From assembly GCF_905404315.1 (NCBI RefSeq), contig NC_066292.1, positions 4,278,001-4,342,000 of the forward strand: DNA of 64,000 nt, read 5' to 3'. The position numbers were made by a program, and so were the translations under genes. Of the stretch, positions 58,319 to 64,000 are shown piece by piece (position 1 is the first letter of the stretch; every line of letters begins with the position of its first letter). This DNA is from Leptidea sinapis (taxonomy: Eukaryota > Arthropoda > Insecta > Lepidoptera > Pieridae). A model generated the notes under the pieces. It saw only the letters and a list, made by a program, of their open reading frames with translations. It had not been told where the DNA came from and made no database searches.

Positions 58319-58624
58319 AGTGTGAGGCTCCTTTTCACAGGATGCCGGCTAGATTATGGGTACCACAACGGCGTCTATTTCTGCCGTGAAGCAGTAATGT
58401 GTAAGCATTACTATGTTTCGGTGTGAAGGGCGCCGTAGATAGTGAAATTACTGGGCAAATGAGACTAAACATCTTATGTTTCAAAGTGATGAGCGCAGTT
58501 GTAGTGCTGCTCAGAACTTTGTATTTCAAGAATCCTGAGCGGCACTGCATTGTAATGGGCAGGGCGCATCAATTACCATCAGCTGAACGTCCTGCTCGTC
58601 TCGTCCCTTATTGTCATAAAAAAA
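58319..58624 (+). repeat. Family A repeat, full length
   Basis: Head AAGTGTGAGGCTCC, tail CGTCCCTTATTGTCAT plus AAAAAAAG. The big hairpin is shortened by a small deletion in the loop. Confidence 0.85.
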
Positions 58625-59536
58625 GAAGTATAAAAAGACAGCCTGACTCTACACTATTCACTCTATAACACAGTTCGTATTTTTTTTAAATTTATTATTT
58701 TATTTATTTAATTATATTATGCGTGAACTCGTGAACGATTGCTGTCTGTGGTCCCAGGTCGACCTGTTATAGTTAATAAATCACTGTATTTGTTGGATAA
58801 TTATGACCATCATGTTCATGAAGCATCCTTACCCAAACAATGAATTCAAGATCTAAGTTGCTCTAGGTTGATGCAACCAATATACGATCATAATTTATAT
58901 TTATACTATTCTTTATTACATTATGAAATATTTGACATTATTTAAACGCGCCTTACAAAATATTACAGCCATTGTAAAATACTCTATTTGAAAAGAGTGG
59001 CCGTTGATTTCTTGTATGTTCTTCTGACGAGCTCTACCTTTTCCAAACATACCTTAGAATCAGTAAAAAGTAATATTTATAGTGACGATTCAAAAGCGCT
59101 TAGTTTAAGTGTAATTGAGTATGGTTTATTTGACTTTGACTTCAAGGTATCAGGTGAAAAATAATCCGGTTTAGTAACGTTTACGTTGAGGCAAAAAGTT
59201 CAAAGGTTATTAGGGCCAACCGCGCCATATCGTTTTGTCATTCGGTGTCGAGATGTTGTCGACGGGTGATCTACGGTTGAATGCCACGTTGTCACCAGTG
59301 AACTTTGTACGCTCTACTAAGGATTCGTGCATTAACATTGAACAGTCAAAGCAAAATAACTAATAAGTATTACCAACACCAGCGACCGACCGGGCGTGGA
59401 AAGGCCCTATTTCACAGTTACAATAACTTATTTTTGTAATATTATCAATGATTTCAAGCTCTAAAGGTTGATGCGTGCATCCTTGATGATCGTCCGAATG
59501 CTGAATGAATTCACCATGTGCTTACATGCCTTGCAT
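58625..59536. other. CdsA intron 6, unassigned stretch
   Basis: TTTGACTTTGACTTCAAG near 59130 resembles a LINE tail. Otherwise nothing is recognised. Confidence 0.35.
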
Positions 59537-59780
59537 TACCCGTGGGAGGCTCCTTTGCACAGGATGCCGGCTAGATTATGGATACCATAACGGCACCTAT
59601 CTCTATAGTATCTGCCGTGAAGCAGTAATGTGTAAGCGTTATTGTGTTTTGGTCTGAAGGGCGCCGGCGTGAAATCACTGGGCAAATGAGCTCAGAATTT
59701 TTGGGTTTTTCAAGAATCCTGAGCGGCACTGTATTAAAATGCGCAGGGCGTATCAATTACCATCAGCTGAACGCCCTGTT
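59537..59780 (+). repeat. Family A repeat, deleted
   Basis: Head ACCCGTGGGAGGCTCC. About 55 bp are missing before CTCAGAATTTTTGGG, and it stops at GAACGCCCTG without its tail. Confidence 0.8.
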
Positions 59781-59879
59781 GGGAGATCGGTATAGCAGAC
59801 ATCTACCCTTATTGCTTGACTAGATCAGAGAAAGCTATAGAAATAGTGAATAACACCAAACAGTAACGATTACCTTTTT

Positions 59880-60640
59880 ATTGGTAAGCTTCGCTTTAGG
59901 ACAATTCTGTGGTGTTTAATCAGCCATTGCATTTTTCGCTTACGGTTGTGGATTCCGATATCCGTAAGTGGATTCTTTAAAATTAAAGAATCGACATTTC
60001 ATCGCATGCCACAATTTGATCCAATATTCCTTCATTTCTGTATCGATTCAACAAGGCAACACAACTTCCAAGATGCGTTTCTTTCTGTAGAGCAGTCAAA
60101 TCATGAGGCACCCATTTGTCATATTTCTTTTTAATTTATTGATTTGACACAAATGAGTCAATATTATTGGTAAGGTAATGTTAAACCATGCCGCTAATTC
60201 CTGGGTTGTTTGGCTCAGATAGGCTTCCAGCATATCTTTCAATAAATTGTTATTCACCTGTGTATGCGGTTCGTGCACACGTGGTTCGTTCTTCAAACAA
60301 AAGTTTTCATCACGAAAGCGTTTACACCAAAATCGCACGGTGCGTTCATTAGCAGTCCTCTCTCCAAACGCAACATTGATATTGCGAGCTGTTTCTGCCG
60401 CGTTAGTTCCGCGTCGGAACTCGTATTTATAAATCACTCGAATTTTCCAAGTATCCATGTATCTTGTTTTAGCTGAATAAAAAAAAAAAACAGCTGAAAG
60501 TCTATAATCGAATGTTGCACATTTTTTAAAAGAAGAACTACATTGGTACCATGTGATAAAAGTTTCACTCAAAATTCTCAAACCATGAAGGTTCCATGTC
60601 AATTCGAAGTACCTATTACAATAAAACGGCAATTTCATAC
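59880..60640 (-). mobile_element. mariner transposase pseudogene (second lineage)
   Basis: On the minus strand IRVIYKYEFRRGTNAAETAR, NERTVRFWCKRFRDENF, QTTQELAAWFNITLPIIL form the paired helix-turn-helix DNA-binding half of a mariner transposase. A second frame gives DKWVPHDLTALQKE and ACDEMSIL, the region of the first catalytic Asp. Stops and frameshifts follow; the later catalytic residues are missing. It differs clearly from the relic at 47950. Confidence 0.75.
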
Positions 60641-60854
60641 TTTAACCCCTATTATTATAAGTAAATTTTACTAGTTTCTGTTGCAATATGAAGCTGAAAA
60701 TACAAATTATTAGAAGAAATCTCGTAATTATATCTACGTACCTAAAGGACTCCATATTATTTAAGAACTTATTTGTTGATCGAAAATGCGAAGATGAATT
60801 ATTGCTCCTTGGAAACAAGGCGTCAAGTCTCCACTGGCTTGCTGATAATATTCA

Positions 60855-61475
60855 AATTCAAATATTTTTATTCAAAATAGGATTTAAAATCACTTATTGA
60901 CCGTCAAAAACTACCACCCATTCAAAAGAGACTGCCTCAGACCTGAGAAGAATGGGTGCAAAACTCAGCGGGCTTTTTTTTAAAATATAAAATATGGATT
61001 ACAATGTGATATCGTACAATAAACATTTATAATTAAAGAGCCTGAGGGTGTTCGCTTTATTCCCAGTCCGTGGTGTCATTAAGAAATCGTTTATGCTATA
61101 ATAACCTTTCCCACACAAACGTTTTTTAACAATTCTTTTAAATTTCGTAACACATTTGCTTTGTACATTTTCTGGGATCATATTGTAGAAGCATATACAT
61201 CGCCCAACAAAAGACTTACTAACTCGACCCAACCGAGTAGTAGGCATAACAAGTTTATGTTTGTTCCTCGTGTTAACATTATGAATGTCACAGTTTCTAG
61301 AAAATTCCTCAATGTGCTTATGAACATACAGAACATTATCAAAAATGTATTGAGAAGCAACCGTGAAAATGTTTATTTCTATAAATTTTTCTCTTAATGA
61401 TTCTTTAGGACCTAGGTTATAAATCGCAACTAAAGTATACTAATCTCGCCGTATCTATGTCAGTTAACCGTCTAA
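60855..61475 (-). mobile_element. LINE family B1, 3' end
   Basis: Very like 27763-28480: GRVSKSFVGRCICFYNMIPE, KFKRIVKKRLCGKGYYSIND, with one base lost before the last residues. A roughly 70-bp internal deletion follows ATAAATCGC at about 61427. The tail begins near 60855 with a TTCAAATTCAAAT repeat. Confidence 0.8.
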
Positions 61476-61589
61476 TTTTCATAACCGCATATGCTGCAGA
61501 ACTTAGCTTTATCACCACCAATATTAATAGTTCGGATAAATACATTATACAACAGAATATATGAGTACTAGTAAATACAGATCATATAA

Positions 61590-61695
61590 CTTGTAGTTTA
61601 GAAAAATAGGATGTGACATCACTTATTGAAAGTCAAAAACTACCACCCATTCCAAAACAAAGCCTCAGACCTGAGAAGAATGGCCGCAACAATAG
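61590..61695 (-). mobile_element. LINE family B1 tail fragment
   Basis: AAAATAGGATGTGACATCACT, AAAAACTACCACCCATTCC and CAGACCTGAGAAGAATGG repeat the B1 3' tail. Confidence 0.6.
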
Positions 61696-61825
61696 TAATG
61701 TTCTTATATTACTTATTAGCAAAAAAAAAATGTTATGCAACATAAATTAGTACGACTTGTAATTCATTAGCTTGTAACTTGTATTATTTTCTAGTATTAT
61801 TAGTAAACTTACGCTATAGGTCTCC

Positions 61826-61853
61826 ACTCGTCTTGTCCCTTATTGTCATAAAT
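61826..61853 (+). repeat. Family A tail fragment at a splice acceptor
   Basis: CTCGTCTTGTCCCTTATTGTC plus ATAAA is the end of family A. It stops about 12 bp before the acceptor of CdsA exon 7. Confidence 0.65.
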
Positions 61854-61867
61854 AAATGTTATTCCAG

Positions 61868-62020
61868 ATTTCCTACATGATGTCTCAGTATCCGTACCTG
61901 GTGTGTCCCATCGAGTACTCCGAGGACCTGGGCCGAATGACGATGGACTGCGAGCCGTCTCTGCTGTTCAGACTGCAAGAGTACACCCCGCCGCAGTTCC
62001 TGCAGCCCGTCATGAAAGTG
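61868..62020 (+). CDS. CdsA: CDP-diacylglycerol synthase, exon 7
   Basis: Acceptor TTATTCCAG, donor GTGAGT, 51 codons at phase 0. ISYMMSQYPYLVCPIEYSED then CEPSLLFRLQEYTPPQFLQP: the YxxLVCPxEY block and the variable loop before the last membrane helices. It is GC-rich relative to the intron. Confidence 0.95.
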
Positions 62021-62186
62021 GTGAGTGCTGAGCAATTTTGTTCATTAGCGTAAGATAATTTACAGCTTAGAATAGAATGGAGATAATAATAATATTGACA
62101 CCACTGACTTCTACTATATATCACTGGACTGGCGGTTGTCAAAGTGCTTTTGGCCTAGTTGGCCATGTAGCGAGCACAAAAGGGGA

Positions 62187-62262
62187 TTCCTACCGGGATT
62201 CGAACCCGGGAGCTCTAGCTCAGTAGTCAGGGTCAATAACCATTCGGCTATATGGGTTGTCA
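62187..62262 (-). mobile_element. tRNA-like SINE head
   Basis: Minus strand: CATATAGCCGAATGGTTATTG, CTACTGAGCTAGAGCTCCCG and GGTTCGAATCCCGGTAGG match the head of the SINE at 45147, with both promoter boxes. The body is not recognised on either side. Confidence 0.65.
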
Positions 62263-62709
62263 GATGGTAGGGAGCACGTGGTCGATATTGTTTTGATTTT
62301 ATTTGATCATGATTTCTTACGTTCATATTCTTTAAGACAGTTTTGACCAAGTAAGTGTGAGGCTTGACAAAATTTATGGCAACGAATGCTCAAGTTGTGT
62401 TGGTCTGGATTCTCATTATTTCTATGGACTCTACCTTGAGAGCCCATAATATGTATGGTGGATGAGACGTTTAATTGAGAATGTATTTTTTTACTTTCAT
62501 TTTTAGTTGCATTCTAGTACTTGTAGTGAGATTGGATAGCTAAATAGCGATTTGACGTGATTCATCTACATTCGGCTTTACTTTTGTAAAGTTACATGGT
62601 GACTTGTTCCATTTTGAAACTCTTCAACAGTGATAAGCATTAAATTACTCTTTTGAATTAAATCAATTGTAATTAATAAGAATTAATAATAAGTACTTTT
62701 TGTTTTCAG

Positions 62710-62838
62710 TTTGGCCGGGAGAAGGTGAACATGTATCCGTTTATGATACACTCGCTTGCGCTCAGCATTTTCAGCTCCGTGATTGGACCGTTCGGTGGAT
62801 TCTTCGCATCTGGATTCAAGCGGGCTTTCAAAATCAAG
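62710..62838 (+). CDS. CdsA: CDP-diacylglycerol synthase, exon 8
   Basis: Acceptor GTTTTCAG, donor GTACTT, 43 codons. FGREKVNMYPFMIHSLALSI then IGPFGGFFASGFKRAFKIK. The IGPFGGFFASG(F/M)KRAFKIK block starts the Cds family signature, which continues in known members with K-D ... H-G-G ... D-R-x-D. That second half, with the catalytic Asp residues, is on the next exon, outside the window. Confidence 0.96.
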
Positions 62839-62924
62839 GTACTTTTTTAATACCAGTCATTAATATTTTCTAAATTGATTAACATTAAGACGTTTTCAAT
62901 CAAATCACACACAATTCAGAAACA

Positions 62925-63005
62925 AATAGATTATGAGAGAGAAGAAACGGCGCAAAAAAACTCTTCCATCATTTCTCTCTTTTACCAATAGTACTAGTAA
63001 TAGTA
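62925..63005 (-). mobile_element. LINE family B2 tail fragment
   Basis: AGAAACAAATAGATTATGAG, AGAGAAGAAACGGCGCAAAA and AACTCTTCCATCATT are the reverse complement of the B2 tail (ATTTGTTTCCG ... GCGCCGCTTCTTCTCTCTC), with changes. Confidence 0.6.
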
Positions 63006-63031
63006 TCAATTTGAACGTAACTAATTGCTTA

Positions 63032-63103
63032 AGACGATAATAAGATTATTATCGTCTGGGTGTAGATACACCCAGGCTGTGCTATCGTTAAGGATATATC
63101 CTT
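63032..63103. repeat. Three consecutive palindromes
   Basis: AGACGATAATAA-GA-TTATTATCGTCT at 63032-63057 has perfect 12-bp arms. It overlaps by two bases CTGGGTGTA-GA-TACACCCAG at 63056-63075 with perfect 9-bp arms. AAGGATATATCCTT at 63090-63103 is a perfect 14-bp palindrome. They lie in the CdsA intron after exon 8. Confidence 0.85.
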
Positions 63104-63109
63104 GGTTAT

Positions 63110-63529
63110 GGTTAAGGTATCATAGGTAAATCTATATTGTAATACCTATTGGATCTAACTTTTGAGCTTCAGCGAATAAAATTATTCGGTAATATATCAT
63201 CCCAATTAAATTTCGAGTACTCAAATATCCTATTTTTATAAATTGTCTATAATACTTCGCCCAGGTCGAGCAGATTCTGATTAAAAATAAGTTCTCCGAC
63301 TTCAGCCCTGGCCCTTCGATGGTGCTATTAAATGGGCAGAATATTACCGCATTAGGAAAAGCTTGTAGTCGTTGTATGCAATAAACATGGACAGGAGATA
63401 ACTGCCAACCCTCACAGGTTTCCTCTCTGACCATTGCTACTGAATAGGCACCGTTTTAAAATCAGTCTTATTAAATACCGCATTTGATAAATGTGGCTCT
63501 TCGGAACACTCCCCATTATTAGCTGTTTC
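63110..63529. other. CdsA intron 8, unassigned stretch
   Basis: Minus-strand open frames (63132-63434, 63412-63597) have no domain I recognise. It may be the decayed interior of a mobile element. Confidence 0.35.
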
Positions 63530-63855
63530 ACCTGATTCCTGCCGCCGAATTCCATCTTCGCACGACACGCCACAAGTAAGGATACCATTCCCACCATCTG
63601 GATGTGTGGCGGTCCTCTACAGTGCGGTTTTCAAGGAGCTTTCTTCCACGTACTACAAAGCTGTGGAATGGAATTCCTTGCGCGGTGTTTCCGGGACTAT
63701 ACGACATGGGTACCTTCAAAAAAAAGCGCGTACACCTTCCTTCAAGGCCGGCAACGCTCCTGTGATTCCTCTGGTCTTGCAAGAGAATGTGGGCGGCGGT
63801 GATCACCTTACACCAGGTGACCCGTACGCTCGTTTGTCCTCCTTTTACATAAAAT
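63530..63855 (+). mobile_element. LINE family C, 3' end
   Basis: Plus-strand frame: TTRHK-like text, then SFLPRTTKLWNGIPCAVFPG and LYDMGTFKK. One extra A shifts the frame to SAYTFLQGRQRSCDSSGLAR, then a stop and the CGTTTGTCCTCCTTTTACAT tail plus AAAATAAAAT. Opposite direction to 56141-56390. Confidence 0.75.
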
Positions 63856-64000
63856 AAAATAGATAATAAATAAGTCTCAGTCCGTACCAAAGACCGTCCG
63901 ATGATGCGTGAACAATTTTGTTTTGCCATTGAGTTTTAGCTAGTGTTGTAACGTTCAAAATACTAAAGTTCTAATGCTAAGCGTGAATTACTGTTTTTAC

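Overview
The window looks like nuclear DNA of an insect, most probably a moth or butterfly (Lepidoptera). It is AT-rich, its genes are split by introns, and it is packed with interspersed repeats: non-autonomous Helitrons ending in a CAGCTAG-type 3' end, tRNA-derived SINEs, several LINE families, mariner relics and inverted-repeat MITEs. I do not name a species.

Three host genes are supported. (1) A plus-strand gene enters from upstream. Three exons are seen (18343-18570, 19376-19530, 20445-22301, the last with the stop codon). They encode a Ser/Asn-rich, low-complexity protein I do not recognise, followed by a 3' untranslated region with a poly(A) signal at 23072. (2) A small two-exon minus-strand gene (25041-24997 and 24926-24282) encodes about 229 residues. 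It has an ARA70-like coiled coil and a C-terminal DWL motif, which suggests an NCOA4-like ferritin-autophagy receptor (moderate confidence). (3) The plus-strand gene for CDP-diacylglycerol synthase (CdsA) has eight exons in the window, 34198 to 62838. The last exon or exons, carrying the end of the family signature, lie beyond the right edge.

Layout: 1-18300 is non-coding with scattered LINE fragments, a 300-bp repeat called family A here, and one Helitron. 18300-25100 holds genes 1 and 2. 25100-34200 is a retrotransposon graveyard with three kinds of reverse-transcriptase remains and two pieces of a restriction-like endonuclease domain. 34200-64000 is the CdsA gene. Its introns 4 (9.8 kb) and 5 (11.3 kb) are built largely from Helitrons, family A, MITEs, SINEs, mariners and LINE tails.

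No CRISPR, operon, phage or bacterial system is present. The points most worth checking are the NCOA4-like gene, a palindromic tRNA-like element, two abutting MITEs, a SINE copy that has lost its B box, a run of three palindromes after CdsA exon 8, and mobile-element ends that lie within 12-50 bp of three splice acceptors.

Exon borders were read by eye from GT/AG sites and reading-frame continuity. Repeat borders are approximate unless stated.
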